A DNA stretch of 64,000 bases from Bacillus zhangzhouensis (lineage in GTDB: Bacteria > Bacillota > Bacilli > Bacillales > Bacillaceae): assembly GCA_025809375.1 (NCBI GenBank), contig CP099514.1, positions 1,240,001 to 1,304,000 on the forward strand, written 5' to 3'. Shown in pieces: positions 9,190-17,422 of this stretch. The notes below the pieces were generated by a model. The model was not told the origin of the DNA, made no database searches, and saw only the letters and a list, made by a program, of their open reading frames with translations. A program made the position numbers and the translations under genes. Numbering within the stretch: position 1 is the stretch's first letter; every line of letters begins with the position of its first letter.

Positions 9190-9208
9190 GCTGCATGTTT
9201 CTTTTTTA
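9190..9208. terminator. Displaced 3' half of the SR1/speA terminator
   Basis: GCTGCATGTTTCTTTTTT. Joined to 7881-7904 it would form a stem of about 12 bp (GCATGCAGCTCC / GGGGCTGCATGT) with loop ATTT and a T tract. On the opposite strand the same hairpin, with its run of A at 7876-7881, would terminate speA. It directly abuts the speA stop codon. At present it is separated from its partner by the IS. Confidence 0.8.
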
Positions 9209-10678
9209 TAAAATTGGTTTTTGTTCTTTAATTACACGGATCATTTCAAGCGTTGAATCTTCAGGTCCTTGGACAGGGAGTCCAATTTCAATATTTTTAA
9301 AGATATACGCTATATTTTCTTCTGTGATAATTTCACCTGGTATAAAAATCGGAATACCTGGCGGATACACCATCACAAACTCTGCGATGATACGGCCGAC
9401 TGCTTCCTTAAACGGAATCACTTCTGTTGTGGCATAAAAGGCGTTACGCGGCGTCATAGCAAGCGATGGGATCTCAGGCAGCAGCACGTCCGTTACCGCT
9501 TGTTTGCCGCCGTCACGAGTAGAGGCGGCGGCAATTTCCTGCATCGCCGTTACGAGCGTATCAATTGTCTCATCTGAATCGCCAGGGGTTACGATACATA
9601 AAATGTTGTAGAGGTCAGAGAGCTCTACTTCAATTCGATAGCTTTCTCTCAGCCATTTTTCGACATCATGTCCGTTTAACCCAAGATCTTTAATGGAGAT
9701 AATTAATTTTGTTGGGTCATAATCGTAAGTAGAAGCTGAACCGAGTACTTCCTTGCCAATGCAGGTAATGCCGTCAATTTGATTCAAGCGGTCTCTCGCT
9801 GATTCAGCCAAACGAATCGCTTCATCAGCTAGTGCCTTCCCTTCAGTGGCTAATCGTTTTCTGGCGACATCAAGTGACGCTAAGAGCAAATATGAAGTGG
9901 ACGTTGTCGTCAGCATACTCAAAATCGATTGCACGCGGTCTTTTGAAACAAGCCCTTCCTTCATATTTAAAATAGAGCTCTGCGTAAGAGAGCCGCCGAG
10001 TTTATGGACACTTGTTGCTGCCATGTCGGCACCTGCCTGCATCGCAGAGAGGGGAAGCTCATTGTGAAAATGTATATGCACACCGTGAGCTTCATCGACA
10101 AGGACAGGCACATCAAATGAATGGGCAATGTCTACGATTGATTTTAAGTCTGCTGAAATACCAAAATACGTTGGATTAATGACAAGCAAACCTTTCGCAT
10201 CTGGATGCTCAGTGAGCGCCTTTTTGGCTGATTGAGGAGTAATCCCGTGAGAGATGCCAAGCACTTTGTCTATTTCTGGGTGAATAAAAACAGGAATAGC
10301 GCCTGAAAATACAATCGCGGACATAATTGATTTATGGACGTTACGCGGAACGATGATTTTATCTCCAGGTCCGCATACCGTCATTACCATTGTCATGATA
10401 GCGCCGCTTGTTCCTTGAATGGAGAAAAACGTATGATCAGCACCGAAGGCTTCAGCAGCAAGCTCCTGCGCTTCTTTTATCATCCCTCGAGGTGAATGTA
10501 AATCATCGAGAGGTTCTATATTAATGAGGTCAATGCTTAATGCATTGTCGCCAATGAATGCTTTAAATTCAGGATCCATTCCGGCTCCTTTTTTATGGCC
10601 TGGAATGTGAAATTGGACTGGATTGGTTGCTGCGTGTTTTTTTAGTCCAGTGAATAAGGGTGTATCATGTTGTGACAA
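9206..10678 (-). CDS. speA: Arginine decarboxylase (PLP enzyme, polyamine synthesis)
   Basis: Converts arginine to agmatine, the first step of polyamine (putrescine, spermidine) synthesis in Bacillus. It is an Orn/Lys/Arg decarboxylase of the fold-type I PLP family. From TTG 10678 it has 490 residues, the B. subtilis length, starting MSQHDTPLFTGLKKHA. AAGGTGGG lies 7 bases before the TTG; the frame open to 10864 adds residues that look non-coding. Visible: FHIPGHKKGAGMDPEF near the N-terminus, the PLP lysine in TSVHKLGGSLTQSS, and the C-terminal YPPGIPIFIPGE motif. Its terminator has been split by the IS at 7905-9189, so its mRNA may now extend into that element. Confidence 0.95.
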   Translation of the reverse strand: MSQHDTPLFTGLKKHAATNPVQFHIPGHKKGAGMDPEFKAFIGDNALSIDLINIEPLDDLHSPRGMIKEAQELAAEAFGADHTFFSIQGTSGAIMTMVMTVCGPGDKIIVPRNVHKSIMSAIVFSGAIPVFIHPEIDKVLGISHGITPQSAKKALTEHPDAKGLLVINPTYFGISADLKSIVDIAHSFDVPVLVDEAHGVHIHFHNELPLSAMQAGADMAATSVHKLGGSLTQSSILNMKEGLVSKDRVQSILSMLTTTSTSYLLLASLDVARKRLATEGKALADEAIRLAESARDRLNQIDGITCIGKEVLGSASTYDYDPTKLIISIKDLGLNGHDVEKWLRESYRIEVELSDLYNILCIVTPGDSDETIDTLVTAMQEIAAASTRDGGKQAVTDVLLPEIPSLAMTPRNAFYATTEVIPFKEAVGRIIAEFVMVYPPGIPIFIPGEIITEENIAYIFKNIEIGLPVQGPEDSTLEMIRVIKEQKPIL

Positions 10679-10868
10679 TTGCTTTCCCACCTTCATCGAA
10701 ATACCTGCTATTATTGTGCCAATTACAGCAGATTTCATTGCATAAAACAAAAGAATTATATTATGAACTGATCGGAATGTAAAGCATAAAATCAATCGGT
10801 TTCTGATTAAACAGATGCTATAATAAAAGTTCAAATCAGAAATGAGTGTTAAAGTGAGGGACAAGTAA

Positions 10869-11138
10869 ATGGAATATCAATATCCAATGGATGTCGACTG
10901 GACGACAGAGGAAAAGATTGCGGTCATTTCATTTTTTCAGGCTGTTGAAAAAGCTTATGAAAAAGGAATTGCGAAGCAAGAGTTATTAGAAGCTTATAAA
11001 CGATTTAAAGAGGTTGTGCCATCAAAAGCAGAGGAAAAAACGCATTGTGCGGCGTTTGAAAAAGGAAGCGGGTATTCCCCTTATCACGCAGTGAAAACCG
11101 CAAGAGAGGCAGAAGAGACAGCCATTATACGTATGTAA
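10869..11138 (+). CDS. yktA: UPF0223 family protein YktA
   Basis: An 89-residue cytoplasmic protein of the UPF0223 family, function unknown. It is predicted to be mostly helical (WTTEEKIAVISFFQAVEKAYEKGI). It is divergent from speA with a 190-base gap; a TATAAT box at 10819-10824 probably belongs to its promoter. GAGGGACAA precedes ATG 10869. Downstream lies a compound terminator carrying a repeat element. Confidence 0.85.
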   Translation: MEYQYPMDVDWTTEEKIAVISFFQAVEKAYEKGIAKQELLEAYKRFKEVVPSKAEEKTHCAAFEKGSGYSPYHAVKTAREAEETAIIRM

Positions 11139-11141
11139 AAA

Positions 11142-11345
11142 ACGAGCCTATGGCTTGTTTCAGCGTGTAGACAAGCCCTCGCATTCGGTGTCAGTCCTCT
11201 GGTGCTCACGAATGTCCAATTCGCTCCGCGCCAGTGCTCGTCATTCCTAGGGTTGCAAAGGTTTTCTATCACGCTGAAAAGAAGACAAAGGGCTAAAATC
11301 AATATCATTTTAGCCCTTTGTCACGAGCCTATGGCTCGTTTTTTT
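11142..11345. terminator. Compound terminator between yktA and yktB, invaded by a repeat
   Basis: Three hairpins lie in a row. ACGAGCC-tat-GGCTTGTTT at 11142-11160; AAAGGGCTAAAAT pairing with ATTTTAGCCCTTT at 11287-11320; and ACGAGCC-tat-GGCTCGT plus a T run at 11323-11345. The first and third share 18 of 19 bases and bracket the repeat element at 11161-11294, which looks like duplication of the terminator around an insertion. The last hairpin touches the yktB stop codon and probably serves both convergent genes. Confidence 0.75.
11161..11294 (+). repeat. MITE-like repeat, copy 1
   Basis: A 134-base sequence nearly identical to 43040-43178 (differences: one 5-base gap and about seven substitutions). 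The core 11161-11276 has imperfect terminal inverted repeats of about 22 bases: the right end reads GCAAAGGTTTTCTATCACGCTG and the complement of the left end reads GCGAGGGCTTGTCTACACGCTG. No open reading frame is convincing. It lies between convergent yktA and yktB inside their terminator. It could be a non-autonomous transposable element or a structured RNA module. Confidence 0.8.
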
Positions 11346-11979
11346 ATACAGATTCTTTCTGTGTGAAGCGGTATAGATACGTCAGTGTGCGGAAGGCATT
11401 TTCGATTTTTGATAGGAATTCTTCATTATTCATTTGAACGACTTCCTCTCTAGGCAGCTGAATGCCGCAAAGAAGCTCGGCTTTCTTGACTGTTTGAACA
11501 CGTTCAAACAGCGTTTTCAGCTGTTCGGAATCTAGTTCGCTGTGACGCATGACATCTGGTTTCATATGATCTTTAGACCAAACAAAATCCTGCGGTATTT
11601 TCTGCTGGATAGTGTCTAGCTCTTTTTCAAATAGCTGGCCGTACTCACCTTTTACTGGAGATTCATAAATGAGCGCAAACCAGACAAAGACATGTGTTTT
11701 CCAAAGCCCAATTTGAAAATGAGGGAGTTTTTTATATCCGCGCTTACTGTTTGCAAAAGCAACCCACGTATCATTTGGCGGGTTGACAGATCTTCGAGCA
11801 TGCTTTGCGACGTGTGCAAACATTTCGTCTCCTGTAATAGAAGAAAGAAGTGGTGCAAAATGTTCGCCAAGTGCCTCAAGCTTTGGACGGACTCTTTCTT
11901 TTAATACAGTCATTCGTTCATCTAAACCATCAACTGTGAAAGTTTCAAAATCTTCATCTCTAAAACGCATTTCACTCAT
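11344..11979 (-). CDS. yktB: UPF0637 family protein YktB
   Basis: A 211-residue soluble protein of the UPF0637 family, function unknown. The conserved look includes [19 protein letters not shown] at the start, and [22 protein letters not shown] and [13 protein letters not shown] in the middle. GGAGGCATAAC precedes ATG 11979. It is convergent with yktA. Confidence 0.88.
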   Translation of the reverse strand: MSEMRFRDEDFETFTVDGLDERMTVLKERVRPKLEALGEHFAPLLSSITGDEMFAHVAKHARRSVNPPNDTWVAFANSKRGYKKLPHFQIGLWKTHVFVWFALIYESPVKGEYGQLFEKELDTIQQKIPQDFVWSKDHMKPDVMRHSELDSEQLKTLFERVQTVKKAELLCGIQLPREEVVQMNNEEFLSKIENAFRTLTYLYRFTQKESV

Positions 11980-12267
11980 GTTATGCCTCCTGTATCTTTT
12001 CGCTGATCATATTTTATCATAGCTTGGGTCAAGCTCAAAAAAAGATGCACCGTCAGATGAAAAGATTGTAAAGGACGTGGTGCAGCGTTTAAAACCTTTC
12101 ATTTTGTGGTACATCATAAATAGGTAAAGACACAATTTTTAGAATGTCGTTGCGGTTATGCGATCGCTTCATACGATATAAGCAAGAACCATTTCTCTTA
12201 TCGATTGAATTTCTTATCAATGAAAACTGACAAGGAATGAATCATTCTCTGGAAGGGGCGTTGACCA

Positions 12268-12456
12268 ATGAAGCAAATCGTGAAGCAGGGGTATAGACAG
12301 GAGAAGAAAAATCGCATCGCTGTGTGGAAATTAGAGGTTGATTATGAGCTTTCTACGCTTCATGAAGCCATCGAACAAAAAGATGACATCCAAATCGAAC
12401 GCAGCAAACGAAAGCTTGAGCGCCTAAGAAAAGAATGGGAGCAGCTTCAAGGGTAA
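12268..12456 (+). CDS. ykzI: Small protein YkzI
   Basis: A 62-residue, strongly charged protein, almost certainly one or two helices forming a coiled coil (KKNRIAVWKLEVDYELSTLHEAIEQKDD ... RLRKEWEQLQ, quoted in parts). ATG 12268 follows GGAAGGGGCG. Position between yktB and yktC and length match B. subtilis ykzI; function unknown. A loose sigma-B-like pair (GTTTAA 12087, GGTACA about 15 bases on) was seen 160 bases upstream but is too weak to claim. Confidence 0.75.
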   Translation: MKQIVKQGYRQEKKNRIAVWKLEVDYELSTLHEAIEQKDDIQIERSKRKLERLRKEWEQLQG

Positions 12457-12469
12457 AACAGCGTGAGGT

Positions 12470-12500
12470 AAAAACGAACCAATTCATCGGTTCGTTTTTG
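12470..12500 (+). terminator. Terminator after ykzI
   Basis: AAAAACGAACC, loop AATTCATC, GGTTCGTTTTTG: an 11-bp stem with T tract. Confidence 0.9.
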
Positions 12501-12589
12501 TATGAAGCTGCTTTTTTCTTGCTTTTACGTACATAATATCAGTATGCTATTACAAATAGGTCCTACATAGAAAAGAGGTTTACAATCTG

Positions 12590-13396
12590 ATGACAAACTG
12601 GGTGGAAATTGACCGTCTTGCAAAGCTCTGGGTAAAAGAAGCAGGGAGCCGTATAAAAGCGTCCATGCAGGAAGGTCTATCAATTGAAACAAAATCAAAT
12701 CCAAATGATCTTGTCACGAATATCGATAGAGAAACAGAACGTTTTTTTATCGAAAAAATACAGTCGACATTTTCAGATCATCACATTTTAGGAGAAGAGG
12801 GGCAAGGGGAAGAGGTGACCTCGCTCGATGGAATTGTGTGGATTATTGATCCGATCGATGGCACAATGAACTTTGTCCATCAAAAACGCAACTTTGCCAT
12901 TTCAATCGGGATATTTGAAAATGGTGTGGGGAAAATTGGTCTTATTTATGACGTCATTCATGATGAGCTCTACCATGCCATTAAAGGAAAAGGAGCCTAT
13001 ATGAACGATATCCTGCTCCCGCCATTAAAAGATGTGGAGATTGAAAAAGCCATTGTGGGTATTAATCCGACATGGGCGATTGAAAGTCCTTATTTTGACG
13101 CCAAACCGTTTGCTCGTCTCGTGCGTGACGTGAGAGGGACACGAACGATTGGATCAGCTGCCCTTGAGCTTGCTTATATTGCAAGCGGCAGAAGTGACGC
13201 ATATGTCACGTTAAGGCTTGCGCCGTGGGATTATGCAGCAGGCTGCGTACTGCTTGATGAAGTAGGAGCCGTTTACTCAAATATTCACGGAGAACGTCTT
13301 ACGTTCCTAGACAAAAACAGCATAGTGGCCGGAAATCAATCCATTTGTGAAAAAATCTTGCATGATTACATAAAAGGAAGCGGGAATAAAAAATAA
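12590..13396 (+). CDS. yktC: Inositol monophosphatase family phosphatase YktC
   Basis: A 268-residue Mg-dependent sugar/inositol phosphate phosphatase of the IMPase (SuhB) family. Metal-binding motifs are complete: GEEG near residue 68, WIIDPIDGTMNF near 84-95, and the C-terminal WDYAAGCVLLDEVGA near 210. The in vivo substrate is not set by sequence; B. subtilis YktC hydrolyses inositol 1-phosphate. ATG 12590 is preceded by AAAGAGG at a somewhat long distance. It is followed by its own terminator. Confidence 0.93.
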   Translation: MTNWVEIDRLAKLWVKEAGSRIKASMQEGLSIETKSNPNDLVTNIDRETERFFIEKIQSTFSDHHILGEEGQGEEVTSLDGIVWIIDPIDGTMNFVHQKRNFAISIGIFENGVGKIGLIYDVIHDELYHAIKGKGAYMNDILLPPLKDVEIEKAIVGINPTWAIESPYFDAKPFARLVRDVRGTRTIGSAALELAYIASGRSDAYVTLRLAPWDYAAGCVLLDEVGAVYSNIHGERLTFLDKNSIVAGNQSICEKILHDYIKGSGNKK

Positions 13397-13400
13397 ACGA

Positions 13401-13437
13401 CATCACTTCATGAGAATGAAGTGATGTTTTGTTTTTC
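13401..13437 (+). terminator. Terminator of yktC
   Basis: CATCACTTCA, loop TGAGAA, TGAAGTGATG, then TTTTGTTTTT. Confidence 0.9.
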
Positions 13438-13585
13438 CTGAAACTTTTTGGTAAAGGGATCTGAATTTCATGTAAAGGATTGTGTATCAATGTTTGAGTT
13501 GTTTAGTGATTTATCGCACCATATCGAGCAAGTATCGCCTTTGGTATAGGTTATGTTATGATGATCATTCTTTATTGGCTGAAAT

Positions 13586-13624
13586 AAAAAAATCCCCATC
13601 TGGATAAACCAGGTGGGGATTTTA
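13586..13624. terminator. Terminator of the secreted repeat protein gene
   Basis: AATCCCCATCTGG and CCAGGTGGGGATT pair around TATAAA-like bases, with A-run on the left and T-run on the right. On the minus strand it ends the gene at 13631-14266. The 190 bases between this and yktC hold nothing else I recognise. Confidence 0.88.
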
Positions 13625-13630
13625 TCTAGC

Positions 13631-14266
13631 TTAGTTTAATTTTTCTTTCGCAATTTGAACTGCATCATAGAACGTTTTTAATTGCTCTTGAGGAATTTTC
13701 TTAAGCAATTGGTTCATAACAAGTAATTCAGTAGAGCTGAATCCAAGACCTCTAGCGATTTTAGAATCAATTACAACGTTTCCTTTTTTGTCTAGAACAA
13801 GTGCATCACTAGCAAGATCAGCAATTCTGATTACTGATTTGAAAAACTTTTCGAATTTAGTTGCTTCTTCTTTAGTAAGACCAAGTTCAACAGCTTTTTC
13901 TGCATCAAAAACTAATTTTCCATTTTCGTCTTTAGTGATGCTTTCACTGAAAACGATTGTGAGAACAGCTGCGCGATCTAAGAATTTCTCAGCCGCTGCC
14001 GCTTCTTCTTCAGTTAGTCCGAGCTCAACAGCTTTTTTCGCATCAAATGTGTAGTTGTTGTCTTCCTCAACAAATGAATCGATGATAATGTTGATGACAC
14101 GTCCATTTTTCTCCAATAATTCTTTAATGAGTTGCTGCTGTTCAAAAGGAATTCCTTTGAAAGTTGCAGCGCTTGCGTGCCCAGGTGCTACTGTTGTAAA
14201 TGTAATAATGATAGCTAAAGCAAAAAATACAACAGAGCTGAGCGATTTGCTCAAAAACTTCTTCAT
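13631..14266 (-). CDS. Secreted protein with three 46-residue repeats, unknown function
   Basis: A 211-residue protein from ATG 14266 (GGGAGAG upstream; the longer frame to 14314 lacks a good signal). A signal peptide (KK, hydrophobic 9-27) ends at AXA, with cleavage after Ala33, and no lipobox Cys, so the protein is exported and released or wall-associated. The mature part repeats three times with an exact period of 46: FDAKKAVELGLTEEE (74), FDAEKAVELGLTKEE (120) and a diverged IDSKIARGLGFSSTE (166). Units 2 and 3 are preceded by D-x-x-G turns (KDENGK, LDKKGN). I do not recognise the family. It sits where B. subtilis, as I recall, has yktD, nprE and ylaA-ylaE, so the locus is lineage-specific. 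Confidence 0.8.
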   Translation of the reverse strand: MKKFLSKSLSSVVFFALAIIITFTTVAPGHASAATFKGIPFEQQQLIKELLEKNGRVINIIIDSFVEEDNNYTFDAKKAVELGLTEEEAAAAEKFLDRAAVLTIVFSESITKDENGKLVFDAEKAVELGLTKEEATKFEKFFKSVIRIADLASDALVLDKKGNVVIDSKIARGLGFSSTELLVMNQLLKKIPQEQLKTFYDAVQIAKEKLN

Positions 14267-14382
14267 GCTTCTTTTCTCTCCCTTTTCTGTTAAATTTTGT
14301 TGCAAGAAAAGCATACCACGAGAAACCTTATGGAAGAATAGGAAAATTGTAACTTTATGTTTTATTTTGGAGAACTATAAAA

Positions 14383-14399
14383 GTTCTTGTCGAAAAATG
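14383..14399. other. Short inverted repeat upstream of the secreted repeat protein
   Basis: AGAACT and AGTTCT separated by ATAAA, about 100 bases upstream of the gene on the minus strand. It may be an operator or an early leader hairpin; no regulator is implied. The whole 14267-14490 gap is A/T-rich and otherwise unremarkable. Confidence 0.3.
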
Positions 14400-14493
14400 G
14401 AGGAGTTCAGATTGCTTAATTTTGTCAATTCTTCAAGGTGCGTTCTATCTGATAAATGAAGTTTTCATAGGTGATTTGTCTTGTTTTTACTCA

Positions 14494-14532
14494 AAATAAA
14501 AAGCCTTCTACATGTAGAATGTAAAAGGCTTT
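14494..14532 (-). terminator. Terminator of ylaF
   Basis: On the minus strand AAGCCTT and AAGGCTT pair around an internally palindromic loop (CTACATGTAG) and are followed by TTTTATTTT. Confidence 0.8.
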
Positions 14533-14540
14533 AACTAATT

Positions 14541-14720
14541 TTATGATTGCACGTTTAATTTTCTTTTTAATGTAAATCCTGTACCCATGAAAATCATGGT
14601 GAACACTATACTTAAACATGTGCCCAGTATGTTTTTTTCTGCAAGAAATACCCCAATAAACGCCATACTGACAACTGCAAGTAATGCACATAATAATAGA
14701 AGCCATTTGATTTGTTTCAT
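14541..14720 (-). CDS. ylaF: Small membrane protein YlaF
   Basis: A 59-residue protein below common length cut-offs. From ATG 14720 (GGATGGAG upstream) it reads MKQIKWLLLLCALLAVVSMA, then FIGVFLAEKNILGTCLSIVF, then TMIFMGTGFTLKRKLNVQS. Two hydrophobic segments (about 5-26 and 31-49) with a basic tail indicate a two-pass membrane protein. It matches my memory of B. subtilis YlaF, which lies next to typA in the same orientation. A longer 79-residue frame on the same strand (14491-14730) is an out-of-frame artefact. Confidence 0.85.
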   Translation of the reverse strand: MKQIKWLLLLCALLAVVSMAFIGVFLAEKNILGTCLSIVFTMIFMGTGFTLKRKLNVQS

Positions 14721-14769
14721 TTTTCTCCATCCCTTTTTTTAGAGTTAATATAAGTTTACAGAAAAACGA

Positions 14770-14798
14770 TCGGCATTTAAAGGGGATTGTGATATAAT
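14770..14798 (+). promoter_or_regulatory. Probable promoter of typA
   Basis: Perfect -10 TATAAT (14793-14798) with a poor -35 TCGGCA (14770-14775) at a 17-base spacing. It gives a leader of about 30 bases to the GTG start. Confidence 0.5.
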
Positions 14799-14833
14799 AT
14801 GAAAGTTATCTAATTATTTTAGGAGATGAAAAT

Positions 14834-16672
14834 GTGAAACTTCGAAAAGACCTTCGCAACATCGCAATTATTGCCCACGTTGACCATGGTAAAACGACGC
14901 TTGTTGACCAATTGCTCCATCAAGCTGGTACTTTCCGTGCAAATGAAAATATCGCTGAGAGAGCCATGGATTCAAATGATTTAGAGCGAGAGCGCGGTAT
15001 TACGATTTTAGCTAAAAATACTGCGATCCATTATAAAGATACACGCATTAATATTTTAGATACACCAGGACACGCCGATTTCGGTGGTGAAGTTGAGCGT
15101 ATCATGAAAATGGTAGATGGTGTACTCCTCGTTGTGGATGCTTATGAAGGCTGTATGCCTCAAACACGCTTTGTGCTGAAAAAAGCACTTGAGCAAAACT
15201 TAACACCAATCGTTGTCGTCAATAAAATTGACCGTGACTTTGCTCGTCCGGCTGAAGTAGTCGATGAAGTGATTGACTTGTTCATTGAATTGGATGCAAC
15301 AGAAGAACAGCTTGAATTCCCAGTTGTCTATGCATCAGCAATCAATGGTACAGCAAGTAATGATGCGAGCAAGCAAGATGAAAACATGGAATCTTTGTTT
15401 GAAGCCATTGTTAACCACATTCCTTGCCCAGTTGATAACCATGAAGATCCGCTTCAATTCCAAGTGGCGCTACTTGATTACAATGATTATGTTGGCAGAA
15501 TTGGAATCGGCCGTGTATTCAGAGGAACGATGCAAGTAGGACAGCAAGTGGCCTTGATGAAAGTCGACGGCACTGTGAAACAATTCCGTGTAACAAAAAT
15601 CTTTGGTTTCCAAGGGTTAAAGCGAGTGGAAATTAACGAAGCGAAAGCGGGAGATCTTGTCGCTGTATCTGGAATGGAAGACATCAACGTAGGTGAAACG
15701 GTTTGTCCGGTAGAACACCAAGAGGCACTTCCAATCCTTCGTATTGATGAGCCGACACTTCAAATGACGTTTGTTGTAAACAACAGCCCATTTGCAGGCC
15801 GTGAAGGAAAATATGTGACATCACGTAAAATCGAAGAGCGTTTAGAGCAGCAGCTTCAAACAGACGTCAGTCTTCGTGTAGATCCAACGGATTCACCTGA
15901 TGCTTGGGTTGTTTCTGGACGCGGAGAGCTTCACTTATCCATTCTCATTGAGAATATGAGACGTGAAGGATTTGAATTACAAGTATCGAAGCCAGAAGTT
16001 ATTGTAAAAGAAGTTGATGGTGTTCGATGTGAGCCTGTAGAGCGCGTTCAAATTGATGTACCAGAAGAGCATACTGGCTCTGTCATGGAATCAATGGGTG
16101 CAAGAAAAGGTGAAATGATTGACATGATCAATAATGGTAACGGTCAAGTTCGCCTGATCTTTACAGTGCCATCACGTGGTTTAATTGGATATACAACTGA
16201 ATTTCTTTCATTAACTCGTGGTTTTGGTATTTTGAACCATACGTTTGACAGCTACCAGCCAATGCAGTCTGGTCAAGTTGGCGGACGCCGTCAAGGAGTA
16301 CTTGTTTCAATGGAAACAGGTAAAGCGACTGCTTACGGAATCCAAGGTGTTGAAGAGCGCGGTGTGATCTTCGTTGAGCCGGGTACTGAAGTATATCAAG
16401 GGATGATTGTTGGGGAGCATAACCGTGAGAACGACCTTGTTGTGAACGTAAGCCGGATGAAACAACAAACAAACGTACGTTCAGCGACGAAAGATCAAAC
16501 GGTTAGCATGAAAAAACCTCGTATTATGTCACTTGAGGAATCTCTTGAGTACTTGAATGAAGACGAATACTGTGAGGTTACACCTGAATCAATTCGTCTT
16601 AGAAAGAAAATTTTAGACAAAAACGAACGTGAGAAAGCAGCGAAGAAGAAAAAGCTAGCAGGATTATCTTAA
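14834..16672 (+). CDS. typA: Ribosome-associated GTPase TypA/BipA
   Basis: Translational GTPase of the EF-G/BipA family, involved in 50S assembly and stress or cold adaptation. It has 612 residues from GTG 14834, behind AGGAGATGAAAAT. G-domain motifs are visible: [10 protein letters not shown] (G1, about 14-23), DTPGHADF (G3, about 75), NKIDR (G4, about 130). They are followed by the beta-barrel domain 2, the EF-G-like domains III and V ([19 protein letters not shown]) and the BipA-specific C-terminal domain ([15 protein letters not shown]). Divergent from ylaF; ylaH follows 54 bases later. Confidence 0.97.
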   Translation: MKLRKDLRNIAIIAHVDHGKTTLVDQLLHQAGTFRANENIAERAMDSNDLERERGITILAKNTAIHYKDTRINILDTPGHADFGGEVERIMKMVDGVLLVVDAYEGCMPQTRFVLKKALEQNLTPIVVVNKIDRDFARPAEVVDEVIDLFIELDATEEQLEFPVVYASAINGTASNDASKQDENMESLFEAIVNHIPCPVDNHEDPLQFQVALLDYNDYVGRIGIGRVFRGTMQVGQQVALMKVDGTVKQFRVTKIFGFQGLKRVEINEAKAGDLVAVSGMEDINVGETVCPVEHQEALPILRIDEPTLQMTFVVNNSPFAGREGKYVTSRKIEERLEQQLQTDVSLRVDPTDSPDAWVVSGRGELHLSILIENMRREGFELQVSKPEVIVKEVDGVRCEPVERVQIDVPEEHTGSVMESMGARKGEMIDMINNGNGQVRLIFTVPSRGLIGYTTEFLSLTRGFGILNHTFDSYQPMQSGQVGGRRQGVLVSMETGKATAYGIQGVEERGVIFVEPGTEVYQGMIVGEHNRENDLVVNVSRMKQQTNVRSATKDQTVSMKKPRIMSLEESLEYLNEDEYCEVTPESIRLRKKILDKNEREKAAKKKKLAGLS

Positions 16673-16726
16673 ATCCATGAAGAATTAAAAAGATAGAACC
16701 CTGAAAGATAAGGGGAGGGAATCTTT

Positions 16727-17050
16727 TTGAATGATCAGGAAGTAAGTGAAAATCTATCCTTTTTCGCGATGCTGTTTCGTGTCGATGAAAATCCGCAAAC
16801 AGGGATGTGGCTTCTATATGGCACCATCCTTGTTTTAGCGATTATTGTTTTTAAGCTCGGCTTTGCAAGACGTTTACCGATTTTAAAAGCATTCGTGATT
16901 TATTTGTTTTTGATTTTTGGCTGCACGTTCCTCACATTTCTAGGAATCTTCCTGCCAGTAGCAGAAGGACTGGTTGTGGCAGCCGCCATTTTGATTATTT
17001 ATAAAATAAGGCTGCATCGTGCGAAAAAAGAAGGAACAGTCAATACGTAA
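16727..17050 (+). CDS. ylaH: YlaH-like membrane protein
   Basis: A 107-residue protein with three hydrophobic segments (about 25-45, 57-77, 79-96) and a basic tail ([12 protein letters not shown]), hence an integral membrane protein of the YlaH family; function unknown. The start is TTG 16727, with AAGGGGAGGG 8-10 bases upstream. It probably co-transcribes with typA. Confidence 0.85.
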   Translation: MNDQEVSENLSFFAMLFRVDENPQTGMWLLYGTILVLAIIVFKLGFARRLPILKAFVIYLFLIFGCTFLTFLGIFLPVAEGLVVAAAILIIYKIRLHRAKKEGTVNT

Positions 17051-17051
17051 A

Positions 17052-17083
17052 AAAGACCTGAACATGGTGTCAGGTCTTTCTTT
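17052..17083 (+). terminator. Terminator of typA-ylaH
   Basis: AAAGACCTG, loop AACATGGTGT, CAGGTCTTTCTTT. Confidence 0.85.
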
Positions 17084-17089
17084 ATGTCT

Positions 17090-17320
17090 TTATGTCTTTT
17101 GTTCTTTTTTTCCTTTTTTCTTCTTTTTCTCTTTCGTCGCAGGATCTTGATAAAGAGAGAATCTGCCAGTTTTGAAGCGAGCTTCTGTCTTTATTTTAAT
17201 GCGTTCTTGGCAGTCATCGCACATATATGTATGAATTGGCCGGTTTCTTAACCGTTTAGCAACAAGTGTATCATCATCAATGGTTTCAAGCTTTTCACAT
17301 AATGAGCACTTCACTCTCAT
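17090..17320 (-). CDS. ylaI: Zinc-ribbon protein YlaI
   Basis: A 76-residue protein with two CXXC pairs (KCSLCEK and YMCDDCQER) that should bind one zinc, and a long Lys-rich tail. DUF2197/YlaI family, function unknown. ATG 17320 gives the start MRVKCSLC seen in the family. Another ATG (17323) and a GTG (17329, within the GAGGTG ribosome binding site) are in frame, so the start is uncertain by up to three codons. Confidence 0.85.
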   Translation of the reverse strand: MRVKCSLCEKLETIDDDTLVAKRLRNRPIHTYMCDDCQERIKIKTEARFKTGRFSLYQDPATKEKKKKKGKKEQKT

Positions 17321-17388
17321 CATTTTCACCTCACTTTATTGCCTTTATTATAGCATGTTTTCCAGCCGCTTAAAATCAGCATATATAA

Positions 17389-17415
17389 AGGCTTATATCA
17401 CGGGAGATATAAGCC
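17389..17415 (-). terminator. Hairpin after ylaJ
   Basis: GGCTTATATC and GATATAAGCC pair around six bases; on the minus strand TTTATATAT follows. Weak T tract, so a moderate-confidence terminator. Confidence 0.5.
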
Positions 17416-17422
17416 GTTCTCA

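Noticed and set aside
9206..10864. 552-codon version of speA
   Set aside because: The first 62 codons lie in the divergent promoter region; TTG 10678 has a good ribosome binding site and gives the known 490-residue length.
12087..12120. Sigma-B-like sequence GTTTAA ... GGTACA upstream of ykzI
   Set aside because: The -10 element departs from GGGTAT and the distance to ykzI is 150 bases; too weak to annotate.
14491..14730. 79-codon minus-strand frame over ylaF
   Set aside because: Out of frame with the convincing 59-residue YlaF and with an odd Cys/His-rich composition typical of a shadow frame.
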